A DNA stretch of 64,000 bases from positions 682,001 through 746,000 of the forward strand of contig CAWFYE010000007.1 in the NCBI GenBank assembly GCA_963819975.1. Reading direction: 5' to 3'. Numbering within the stretch: the first letter of the stretch is position 1; the number at the start of each line of letters is the position of its first letter. Below, one piece after another: positions 1 through 7,081 of the stretch. The position numbers and the translations under genes were made by a program. This DNA is from Palsa-1392 sp963819975. Its GTDB lineage: Bacteria > Verrucomicrobiota > Verrucomicrobiia > Chthoniobacterales > UBA10450. Below the pieces are notes generated by a model. It saw only the letters and a list, made by a program, of their open reading frames with translations, was not told the origin of the DNA and made no database searches.

Positions 1-201
1 GTCGAGCACGACGGTTTTCAATGCGGTTATTGCACCTCCGGCCAGATTTGCTCGGCTGTCGCCTGCGTGCATGAAGGGCACGCGAAAGATGACGACCAGA
101 TCCGAGTCTGGATGAGTGGCAATCTCTGCCGCTGCGGCGCCTATCCCAACATCGTCGACGCGATCAGGGAGGCCCGCGACAAGATGGGAGGCGCGGCGTG
201 A
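1..201 (+). CDS. yagT: Aldehyde oxidoreductase 2Fe-2S subunit, 3' end (YagT/PaoA-like)
   Basis: The gene enters from the left edge; the last 66 residues are visible. They carry the second [2Fe-2S] cluster signature of the xanthine dehydrogenase family: CGYC at visible residues 8-11 and CRC at 43-45, followed by GAYP. In this family the subunit passes electrons from the molybdenum centre to the FAD subunit. The stop overlaps the GTG start of the FAD-subunit gene by four bases (GTGA), so the two are translationally coupled. The order small, medium, large subunit, then XdhC-like and MocA-like genes matches the YagTSRQ/PaoABCD arrangement. The N-terminus, which would show any Tat signal and the first cluster, lies outside the window. 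Confidence 0.92.
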   Translation, partial: VEHDGFQCGYCTSGQICSAVACVHEGHAKDDDQIRVWMSGNLCRCGAYPNIVDAIREARDKMGGAA

Positions 202-1190
202 ATCCTTTCAGCTACTCGCGGGCGAGGGATTGGCAGAGCGCCGTCCACGACATCGCGGCCGCCCCGCAGGCCAAGTTTCTCGGGGGCGGGACGAACCTGG
301 TCGACCTCATGAAGATGGGCGTCGAAAAACCGGACCGTCTGATCGACATCAACCGTCTCCCGCTTGCCCGAGTGGAGGAATTGCCTGACGACGCCGGGAT
401 TCGCATCGGCGCCCTCGTGCGGAACTCCGACCTGGCGGAGCATGCGCTCGTCACCTCGCGTTACCCGATGTTGAGCGAGGCGCTCCTTTCCGGCGCCAGC
501 CCGCAACTGCGCAACCTCGCGACCACTGCCGGCAACCTGATGCAGCGCACCCGCTGCTATTATTTCTACGATCCGGCCTTCCCGATGTGCAACAAGCGCG
601 TGCCCGGGAGCGGTTGCGGCGCCCTCGAGGGCTACAACCGCGTTCATGCCATCCTCGGCCAAAGCGACAAGTGCATCGCGACCCATCCGAGCGACATGTG
701 CGTCGCGCTGGCCGCGCTCGAGGCCGTTGTGCGGGTGCAGGGGCCGAACGGCGAGCGCACCATACCGATCGGCGACTTCCATCGGTTGCCGGGGGATACC
801 CCGCAGATCGAGACCACTCTCCAGCCTAACGAACTCATCACCTCGGTCGATCTCCCGACGCTCCCGTTCGCGGTCCGCTCGCACTATCTGAAAGTGCGTG
901 ACCGCGCCCAGTACGCCTTCGCTCTCGTTAGCGTCGGCGCCGCCCTCGAGCTCGAGAACGGAATGATCAAATCCGTCCGGCTCGCTCTGGGCGGCGTGGC
1001 GCACACGCCATGGCGGGCGAGGAAGGCGGAACAGATCCTGGTCGGGAAGAAGGCGAACGCCGACACCTTTCGCGCCGCGGCCGAAGCGGAGCTCGCCGCT
1101 GCCAAAGGCTACAAATACAACAGCTTTAAAATCGAGCTGGCGAAACGCGCCATCAGCCAGGCGCTTACTACCGTAGCAAAGATGGCGTGA
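198..1190 (+). CDS. yagS: Aldehyde oxidoreductase FAD-binding subunit (YagS/PaoB-like)
   Basis: This 330-residue protein is the medium, FAD-binding subunit of a molybdenum hydroxylase. An FAD-loop sequence of the type FLGGGTNLVDLMKMG lies near residues 27-41. A Cys-rich insertion follows, with Cys near residues 118, 130, 138 and 157 and the string HPSDMC. It is typical of YagS/PaoB, where it binds an additional [4Fe-4S] cluster, and it separates this family from ordinary xanthine dehydrogenase FAD subunits. The GTG start overlaps the stop of the preceding 2Fe-2S subunit. The molybdopterin subunit follows after about 150 bases of repeat-like DNA. Length and order fit the family well. Confidence 0.93.
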   Translation: MNPFSYSRARDWQSAVHDIAAAPQAKFLGGGTNLVDLMKMGVEKPDRLIDINRLPLARVEELPDDAGIRIGALVRNSDLAEHALVTSRYPMLSEALLSGASPQLRNLATTAGNLMQRTRCYYFYDPAFPMCNKRVPGSGCGALEGYNRVHAILGQSDKCIATHPSDMCVALAALEAVVRVQGPNGERTIPIGDFHRLPGDTPQIETTLQPNELITSVDLPTLPFAVRSHYLKVRDRAQYAFALVSVGAALELENGMIKSVRLALGGVAHTPWRARKAEQILVGKKANADTFRAAAEAELAAAKGYKYNSFKIELAKRAISQALTTVAKMA

Positions 1191-1205
1191 ACCGAATGGC
1201 ACGCT

Positions 1206-1341
1206 ACGCAATGACTAAATTTCGAATGACGAAGGCCGACTCATTGACGAAGTCCGAAGCCCGAAAAGAGCGCGTCCCATTGGTCCTTGGTCATTTGGTC
1301 AATCCTTCGTCATTAGTCGTTTGTCATTCGTCATTTCCTTA
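1206..1341. repeat. Degenerate GTCATT/AATGAC repeat tract between yagS and yagR
   Basis: The gap between yagS and yagR is built from short variants of one word. AATGACTAA and AATGACGAAG occur on the left (about 1209-1233). TTCGTCATT, TTTGTCATT and TTGGTCATTT occur repeatedly on the right (about 1280-1336). The left copies are the reverse complement of the right ones, so the tract could fold. It has no coding potential and ends directly before the yagR start. No promoter was recognised in it. Confidence 0.5.
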
Positions 1342-1343
1342 AG

Positions 1344-3584
1344 ATGGCTAGCGCAAATATTCTCGGACCAGCCCGCAGCCGCGTCGACGGACCGCTCAAG
1401 GTTTCCGGCGGCGCCAAGTATGCGGTCGAGTTCCGGCTCGCCAAGTGTGCCTACGCCTGGCCGGTCATGAGCAATATCGCCGCCGGAAAAATCACTGCGA
1501 TCGACGAGAAGGCGGCCCGCTCCGCGCCCGGCGTCCTCACCATCCTGACGCATCAGAACGCTCCGAAGTTGCAACTCGGCAAGGAGGGCCGCGACGAGGA
1601 TGTCATGAGCTATGGCATCCGCAACGAAGATCGCGTGCCGCTTTCGGACGATCAGGTTTACTACGCCGGCCAGTATGTCGCCCTGGTCGTAGCGGAGACG
1701 CTTCCGCAGGCGACTTACGCCGCGTCGTTAGTCCGGGTCAGCTATGCGCAGGAGACGCCCATGCTCACGGTGCAGGAAGCGAGCCAGGCGAAAAAACCGA
1801 AGAAGAAGCAGGACGAAAGCATCCAATTGCGCAAGGGCGACGTTGAGCCCGCGCTCGGGAATCGGAATCTCAAGCGGGTCCGCGAGACGTATGTCACCCC
1901 AACTGAGACGCACAACCCGATCGAGCCCTCCGGCACGATCGCGGCCTGGGAAGCTGAAGATAAACTGATCGTCTGGGACGCGACCCAATTCGTTAAAGGC
2001 GTGCAGAGCATCCTCGCCCTCAGCTACGAGTTGCCGATCGAAAACGTGCGTGTCATTTGTCCGTTCGTCGGTGGCGCCTTCGGCTGCAAAGGCGCCCTTT
2101 GGCCGCACGTCCTTCTCGCCACGATGGCGGCCAAAGTGGCGCGGGTGCCGGTCCAGTTCAGCCTCCCGCGCAAGGCGATGTTCACCGGGACGGGACATCG
2201 AACGCCCACCTACCAGACGATTTCACTCGCCGCCACCTCGAACGGGAAGCTGCAGGCGATCAAGCACGTGACCAACACCCTCACTTCGCCGGTTGGCGAT
2301 TACGTGGAAGCCTGCGGCGCGCGTTCGACCGGCGTCATGTACGCGAGCGAAACAATCCAGGTGGAAGAGACAATTTTTCCGGTCAACGTCGCCACGCCGA
2401 CTTTCATGCGCGGGCCCGGTGAATGTCCCGGCACCTACGCCCTGGAGTGCGCCCTCGACGAACTGTCCTACCTCCTGCAAATGGATCCGGTCGAACTGCG
2501 GCTGGCCAATTACGCAGCCAATCATCCGATTAAAGACGTCCCCTTCAGCGCCAAACATCTGAAGGAAGCCTACCAGCTCGGCGCGGAGAAATTCGGCTGG
2601 TCAAAACGCAATTATCAGGCCGGACAAATGCGCGACGGAGATCTGCTTGTCGGCTGGGGGATGGCGACCGCCACCTATCCGGCGCACAGCATGGAGGCGG
2701 CGGCCAAGGCGATCCTGCACGGTGACGGGAGCGTGACGATGCAATGCGCGACCCACGATCTCGGCACCGGCGCCTACACCACTTTCACCCAGATCTCGTC
2801 CGAAGAGCTCGGTGTGCCGTTCGAAAAAGTAAAGTTTGAGCTCGGCAAATCGGATTATCCATTTGGCCCGGTGGCGGGCGGTTCCAATTCCACCGCTACG
2901 GTCGGGACAGCGATTCACCGGGTCGCTCGTCGCCTGCACAAAGCGCTCGCCGAGCTTGCGGTCAAGGACGCCAAATCGCCGCTCCATGGGGCCGACGTGA
3001 AGGAGATCACGATGGTCGTCCCGGGCCGGATTGGATTGAGAAAGGATCCGGCCAAATCCGACAGCTATACCGAGATCCTGAAACGCGCGGGAAAAAATTC
3101 GCTCGAAGTGGAGAGCGAGATGAAGGAATTGAAGGAAAACGAGGAGCTCGCTTTTCAATCCTGGGGCGCCCACTTCTGCGAAGTCAAAATCGATCCCCTT
3201 CTTCCGCGGGTCCAGGTGACGCGGGTGGTGAGCGTGATGAATTGCGGACGGATCGTGACCTCCAAAACGGCCCGGAGCCAGATTCTCGGCGGGGTCGTGA
3301 TGGGCATCGGGATGGCGTTGCTCGAAGAGACCGTTTACGATCCGAAGACAGGCATGCCGGTGAACGCGAATCTGGCCGAGTATCACGTCCCGACAAACGC
3401 GGATATTCCGCAGATTGACGTGCATTTTGTCGGCGAACCGGATTTTGATTTTAACCCGATCGGGGCCCGCGGGATGGGCGAGATCGGGATCACCGGGATG
3501 GCAGCCGCGATCGCAAACGCGGTCTATCACGCGACCGGGAAACGGATTCGTGAGTTGCCGATCACGCCGGACAAGCTGATCTAA
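1344..3584 (+). CDS. yagR: Aldehyde oxidoreductase molybdopterin-binding subunit (YagR/PaoC-like)
   Basis: A 746-residue large subunit of the xanthine dehydrogenase/aldehyde oxidase family, which binds the molybdenum cofactor and oxidises aldehydes or related substrates. GGAFGCKGALWPH near residues 241-253 and the C-terminal GARGMGEIG near residue 706, with the catalytic Glu, are the expected active-site elements. Length fits the family and no frameshift is visible. With the two upstream subunits it should form a heterotrimer. The downstream XdhC-like and MocA-like genes suggest use of the cytosine dinucleotide form of the cofactor. Substrate cannot be predicted from sequence alone. Confidence 0.92.
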   Translation: MASANILGPARSRVDGPLKVSGGAKYAVEFRLAKCAYAWPVMSNIAAGKITAIDEKAARSAPGVLTILTHQNAPKLQLGKEGRDEDVMSYGIRNEDRVPLSDDQVYYAGQYVALVVAETLPQATYAASLVRVSYAQETPMLTVQEASQAKKPKKKQDESIQLRKGDVEPALGNRNLKRVRETYVTPTETHNPIEPSGTIAAWEAEDKLIVWDATQFVKGVQSILALSYELPIENVRVICPFVGGAFGCKGALWPHVLLATMAAKVARVPVQFSLPRKAMFTGTGHRTPTYQTISLAATSNGKLQAIKHVTNTLTSPVGDYVEACGARSTGVMYASETIQVEETIFPVNVATPTFMRGPGECPGTYALECALDELSYLLQMDPVELRLANYAANHPIKDVPFSAKHLKEAYQLGAEKFGWSKRNYQAGQMRDGDLLVGWGMATATYPAHSMEAAAKAILHGDGSVTMQCATHDLGTGAYTTFTQISSEELGVPFEKVKFELGKSDYPFGPVAGGSNSTATVGTAIHRVARRLHKALAELAVKDAKSPLHGADVKEITMVVPGRIGLRKDPAKSDSYTEILKRAGKNSLEVESEMKELKENEELAFQSWGAHFCEVKIDPLLPRVQVTRVVSVMNCGRIVTSKTARSQILGGVVMGIGMALLEETVYDPKTGMPVNANLAEYHVPTNADIPQIDVHFVGEPDFDFNPIGARGMGEIGITGMAAAIANAVYHATGKRIRELPITPDKLI

Positions 3585-3612
3585 GGGACGATGGATGCGG
3601 CTGAATCTATCC

Positions 3613-3743
3613 GGGGAGCGCACGCGCCTCGCGTGCTGGTTTCGGCGCCCTCGCCGAAACGAAGTTCCCCCCGAGCATCGAATGTTTTGAAAGTTCGCGA
3701 TGGCGAGGCGCCATCGCCAGCACGCAAGGCGCGTGCGCTCCCC
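3613..3743. repeat. Three-hairpin (cloverleaf-like) palindromic element
   Basis: A 131-base element sits between yagR and the xdhC-like gene. Its outer arms, 3613-3639 and 3717-3743, are 27 bases each and match as inverted repeats at 26 positions. Inside are two further perfect hairpins: 3639-3660 (9-bp stem GTTTCGGCG, 4-base loop) and 3697-3717 (9-bp stem GCGATGGCG, 3-base loop). Together they would give a long closing stem with two side hairpins. No open reading frame uses it. No second copy was found in the window. It resembles REP- or MITE-type extragenic palindromes, and could also attenuate or stabilise the operon message. Confidence 0.75.
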
Positions 3744-3760
3744 AGACCAGGCGCGCGATA

Positions 3761-4669
3761 ATGAAAGAGATTAGCGAGATCATCACGACGTTCGAGCGCC
3801 GACGCGGCGAGCCGCTCGTTCTCGCCACACTTGTTAGGGCGCGCGGCTCCAGTTATCGCCGTCCAGGGGCGCGCCTGCTTATTACGAGGGACGGCCGGAC
3901 TGTCGGCGCCTTGAGCGGGGGCTGCCTGGAAGAAGAAATAGCGGTTCGCGCGCAGGAAGTTTTCGCCACTGGCCGGCCGCTCCTGCTCAATTTCGACACC
4001 CGGCTGCGTTACGGCTGCAACGGCGCAATCGAGGTGCTGATCGAAAAGGCGGAGGCCGCCTTGCTCGAGCAATTGGCGGCCGCTCAAGCCAGCCGGCGCG
4101 AATCCCTGGTCGCGACGATTTTTGAAAACAGCGCGTCGTTAGGCAGCCGTCTTATTTTGCACCCTGAAGAAGCGCCGGCGGGTGCTTTTTTGCAAACGAT
4201 CCCGCCGCCGCTCCGCCTCATCCTGATCGGAGAAGGGCGCGACAGCCCCGCGCTGCGCGACCTGGCCGGGGTCCTCGGTTGGGAAACGCTCGAGACGAAT
4301 GAAGCGTCGGCTTTGCCTAACGATCTCGATGAATGGACCGCGGTGGTGGTGAAAACGCACAACTACGGGCGCGACTATGCGGCGCTCGAGAAGCTGCTCC
4401 CGCTCGGCTTGCGCTACGTCGCCTTGCTCGGTCCGCGTCTCCGGCGCGATCAACTCCTCCACACTCTGCTCGAGAGCGGTCTCGAAGTTCGCTCGCAATT
4501 ATTTTCGCCCGCCGGCCTCGATCTCGGCGCGGAATCGCCCGAAGAAATCGCGCTCGCCATCGTCGCGGAAATCCAGACCATCTTTGCGGAAGCGAGCGCC
4601 GAGTCGTTGCGCCAATGGAAGCACCCCATCCATCCGCCGGTCGGCGCCCCGCTCGTCGCGCCGGTGTGA
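3761..4669 (+). CDS. xdhC: XdhC/CoxI-family molybdoenzyme maturation protein (PaoD-like)
   Basis: A 302-residue XdhC-family protein. The N-terminal part has the family signature around residues 28-60 (ARGSSYRRPGARLLI, then GALSGGCLEEEI). The C-terminal part is a Rossmann-type domain starting near LRLILIGEGRDSPAL at about residue 151, although its glycine loop is unusual. XdhC proteins bind molybdenum cofactor and promote its sulfuration and insertion into the partner oxidoreductase. The gene follows yagR and overlaps the next gene, mocA, by four bases, so it very likely serves this enzyme. Two copies of the TCGTTAGG octamer lie inside it, at 4136 and 4316. Confidence 0.9.
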   Translation: MKEISEIITTFERRRGEPLVLATLVRARGSSYRRPGARLLITRDGRTVGALSGGCLEEEIAVRAQEVFATGRPLLLNFDTRLRYGCNGAIEVLIEKAEAALLEQLAAAQASRRESLVATIFENSASLGSRLILHPEEAPAGAFLQTIPPPLRLILIGEGRDSPALRDLAGVLGWETLETNEASALPNDLDEWTAVVVKTHNYGRDYAALEKLLPLGLRYVALLGPRLRRDQLLHTLLESGLEVRSQLFSPAGLDLGAESPEEIALAIVAEIQTIFAEASAESLRQWKHPIHPPVGAPLVAPV

Positions 4670-5238
4670 AGATCGGCGCCATCGTTCTCGCCGCCGGTTC
4701 CTCCTCGCGACTTGGACAGTCGAAGCAACTTCTGGTTTATCGCGGTCAGTCTCTCGTTAGGCGAAGCGCGCAGGCAGCGCTCAACGCCGGTTGCGCGCCG
4801 GTCGTGATCGTCCTCGGTGCGGAAAGCGACCGAATCGCGGACGAACTGCGCGACCTGCCGGTCACGATCTTGATCAATGAGAACTGGGCACGCGGCCAGG
4901 GTAACTCCCTCCGCGCGGGGGTAAGAGCCGCGGAAGATTGTGACGCGCTGGTCATCCTGCTCTGCGACCAACCGCAGACGGACGCGGCGCTTCTCCGGCG
5001 CCTGATTGACACCCACCTCAGCAGCGGGCAACCAATGGTCGCGTCCGCCTATGCGGGCACGCTCGGCGTCCCGGCGCTCTTTGCGTGTTCCTGCTTCAAA
5101 CAGCTACTTTCGTTAGGCGACGACGCCGGGGCGAAAGCGCTTCTCCGAACTCGGCCCGGCGAGGTCGCGTCGGTTGCGTTCCCAGAAGGAGCGCTCGACG
5201 TCGACATGCCTGAGGATCTCCGGTCGCTGGGCGATTGA
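4666..5238 (+). CDS. mocA: Molybdenum cofactor cytidylyltransferase-type nucleotidyltransferase (MocA family)
   Basis: A 190-residue MobA/MocA-like nucleotidyltransferase. LAAGSSSRLGQSKQLL at residues 8-23 is the nucleotide-binding signature, and LLCDQPQTD further on is the metal-binding region. MocA transfers CMP to molybdopterin to make the dinucleotide cofactor used by YagTSR-type enzymes, which fits the gene order exactly. The start is the GTG at 4666, which overlaps the xdhC stop (GTGA) and gives the expected N-terminus MKIGAIVLAAG. An open frame extends further upstream but inside xdhC. Octamer copies lie at 4754 and 5110. Confidence 0.88.
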   Translation: MKIGAIVLAAGSSSRLGQSKQLLVYRGQSLVRRSAQAALNAGCAPVVIVLGAESDRIADELRDLPVTILINENWARGQGNSLRAGVRAAEDCDALVILLCDQPQTDAALLRRLIDTHLSSGQPMVASAYAGTLGVPALFACSCFKQLLSLGDDAGAKALLRTRPGEVASVAFPEGALDVDMPEDLRSLGD

Positions 5239-5252
5239 CTTCTCCGGATCGG

Positions 5253-5395
5253 TTAGGGAGCGGCCGCGAGAGCGTAAAAGTCGACGGGCGCAACGCTGGC
5301 GCCGTCTTCAAAGCCACCCCCGTTTTGTCGTGTCAGCGGCCGGCGCCAGCGTCTGCAAAATGGCGGACTCCAGATCATCGGCGAGGCGGAGACCG
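5253..5395 (-). pseudogene. Remnant of the 3' end of a delta-60-repeat type gene
   Basis: The 318-base gap between mocA and the acidic-tail gene contains minus-strand decayed coding sequence. LADDLESAILQTLAP is readable in one frame, and after a frame change GASVAPVDFYALAAAP follows up to a stop. These match the last module of the protein encoded at 7082-10501 (APADDAESAILQTLLP, then TGIALVEVYNLGSG). Only the last 40 or so codons of the module survive, out of frame with each other. The rest of the gap holds nothing I recognise. It is one of several gene-end remnants in this block. Confidence 0.55.
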
Positions 5396-5556
5396 ACGGC
5401 GCAATCAAGTGCGCGCGATCGTGGCGGCTTTGGATCGTGCGCATTGACCGGCAATTTTTTCGGTCTGCCACAATCGATTCGCTCGCCCGTGATAATAAGA
5501 TTGACTTCCACCTGGGCCCGCCGACAAAGGGCCCAATAATCGTTTCCGAAATACTT

Positions 5557-6852
5557 ATGAAAAACCTCGCCCACTACCTTGCCTGCCTTTCCCTCCTTGC
5601 CCTTGTTAACAGTCCATTATCCAGTCTCGCCGCCGCGGCAAAACCAGCAGCCTCTAAGACCAAACCTGCCATTGCAGCGAAACCGAAGGCCCAAGCCAAA
5701 AAGACTACCGGTAAAAAAGCGACCGCCGCCGACCTGGTCGCTGCCGCAAAAAAAGCTAACGCCGCGATGATTAAGAACGCTCGGGTCGACAAGGGGCTCG
5801 ATCCGAAAGTGGCGAAGAACAAACCGTTTTACACCGCGGCAAAAAAAGTCTCCACCCAGCTTGATCGCGCCGAAAAGGGACTCGCGGCCAGGAACAACGA
5901 TTTCTTCGACGCCGTCAGCGGCGCCCGCTCAGCCCAGGAGCAATTGAAGGTGGCATGGGGGTTGACCGATTCCAAGAACGCGAAAGTGGCCGCCGATGCG
6001 CGGGCGCTGGGGAATGCCCTCGACCTGCTGCGCCGCGATTATTCGAAGGAAGCCGCGCGCAAAAAGAAAGGTGGCGAACTCACCGCCAAGGAAAAAGCGG
6101 AATTCGGCAAGATCCAGGCCCACCAAAAAGAGCTGCTAGCCAAGATCAAAACGTTGCAAGCCAAATCGACCAAAGACAAGGCGCTCCAGCGCGGCCTCGC
6201 GAAAATGGAAAAGGAGTCCCGGCGGATCGCCAACGCCAAAATGGATCTGGCCGATTATCTCGCCGCCCTCTATCTCCTCGATGAGCTCGAAGGCCAGCTC
6301 TACGGCTACGATTACTACATCGACCCGGCCTGGCGCCGCGATTGGATCGTGGTCGATACCTACGTCGGCTACTACACCCCCATTTATGCCAATGTCTGGA
6401 CCGACTACGGCTACGATTGGGACTACGTCACGACGCCGGTCGACATCTACGTGGATGACAACGTTTACGTGGACGACCCGCTTTCACCTGCCGAAGTCGA
6501 TGCCCAGGAAGACTTCGTCGATAACGGCGACTTCGATATGTCCCCGGCCGAAGCGGCGGATGTAGCCGCGGATGACGCGGATGACGACGCGCAAGCAGAT
6601 GCTGGCGACGCAGCCGACAATGCCCAGGCCGTTGCAGATGACGGCGGGGAACCCGCGAGCATGGACGACGCAGATGACGACAGTGACGGCGATATGAATG
6701 ATGGCGACGCCGACGACGACAACAGTGGCGACGTGGACGACGGCGGCGACGACAGCGGGGGAAACATGGACGACGGTGGCGGCGACGATGACGGTGGCGA
6801 CGCCGACGATGGTGGTGGAGATGACAGCGGCGCCGACGATGGCGACGAATAA
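5557..6852 (+). CDS. Exported coiled-coil protein with a long Asp/Gly acidic tail
   Basis: I do not recognise the family. The ATG at 5557 gives 431 residues beginning with a clear Sec-type signal (residues 1 to about 25, MKNLAHYLACLSLLALVNS), so it was preferred to an upstream in-frame start at 5437. After the signal comes a Lys/Ala-rich segment, then a charged, probably helical region up to about residue 245. A Tyr/Trp/Asp-rich stretch follows at about residues 248-305 (YGYDYYIDPAWRRDW). The last 125 residues are almost all Asp, Gly, Ala and Ser, with DDGGD-type repeats. Such tails often bind calcium or other cations, which is inference here. It is transcribed away from the repeat-rich block that follows. 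Confidence 0.75.
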   Translation: MKNLAHYLACLSLLALVNSPLSSLAAAAKPAASKTKPAIAAKPKAQAKKTTGKKATAADLVAAAKKANAAMIKNARVDKGLDPKVAKNKPFYTAAKKVSTQLDRAEKGLAARNNDFFDAVSGARSAQEQLKVAWGLTDSKNAKVAADARALGNALDLLRRDYSKEAARKKKGGELTAKEKAEFGKIQAHQKELLAKIKTLQAKSTKDKALQRGLAKMEKESRRIANAKMDLADYLAALYLLDELEGQLYGYDYYIDPAWRRDWIVVDTYVGYYTPIYANVWTDYGYDWDYVTTPVDIYVDDNVYVDDPLSPAEVDAQEDFVDNGDFDMSPAEAADVAADDADDDAQADAGDAADNAQAVADDGGEPASMDDADDDSDGDMNDGDADDDNSGDVDDGGDDSGGNMDDGGGDDDGGDADDGGGDDSGADDGDE

Positions 6853-6887
6853 GCCCAGCCCCGGGGTCTTCCGGCCGACCAAGTCAT

Positions 6888-7020
6888 TTAGCCCAAACCA
6901 AAGATCCGAACGAGCTGCTGCTTGCCCTTCAGCTTTCGTTCGCCGAGATCGATGAGCGTTTCGCTCCGCGGCAAGTGTTCGCGGAAATCGGCGGTGAGCA
7001 GGACCTGCTGGTTGAATTTC
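6888..7020 (-). pseudogene. Fragment of the 3' end of a class III cyclase gene
   Basis: On the minus strand this stretch reads NQQVLLTADFREHLPRSE and then the end LKGKQQLVRIFGLG with a stop. This is nearly identical in protein and DNA to the end of the cyclase genes at 10751-11311 and 12018-12923. Homology stops near 7020, and nothing upstream encodes the catalytic core. It is therefore a gene-end remnant of about 44 codons, lying just after the delta-60 gene. It supports duplication of a cyclase plus delta-60 unit. Confidence 0.7.
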
Positions 7021-7081
7021 TGCAGGGCGGATTCGCGACGGGAAAGCAGATCCCGGCAAAAACCAAAGCGTTTGCCGAACC

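Noticed and set aside
141..1211. Long open frames antisense to yagS, yagR, the PBP, cyclases and many other genes
   Set aside because: They are shadows of well-supported genes in high-GC DNA. They have no family motifs, no ribosome sites, and compositions rich in Arg, Ala and Pro typical of off-frame reading.
6540..6850. Possible CRISPR or minisatellite in the GGCGACGA-rich region
   Set aside because: Repeats are imperfect, lack spacers of constant length, and are the codons of an in-frame Asp/Gly tail.
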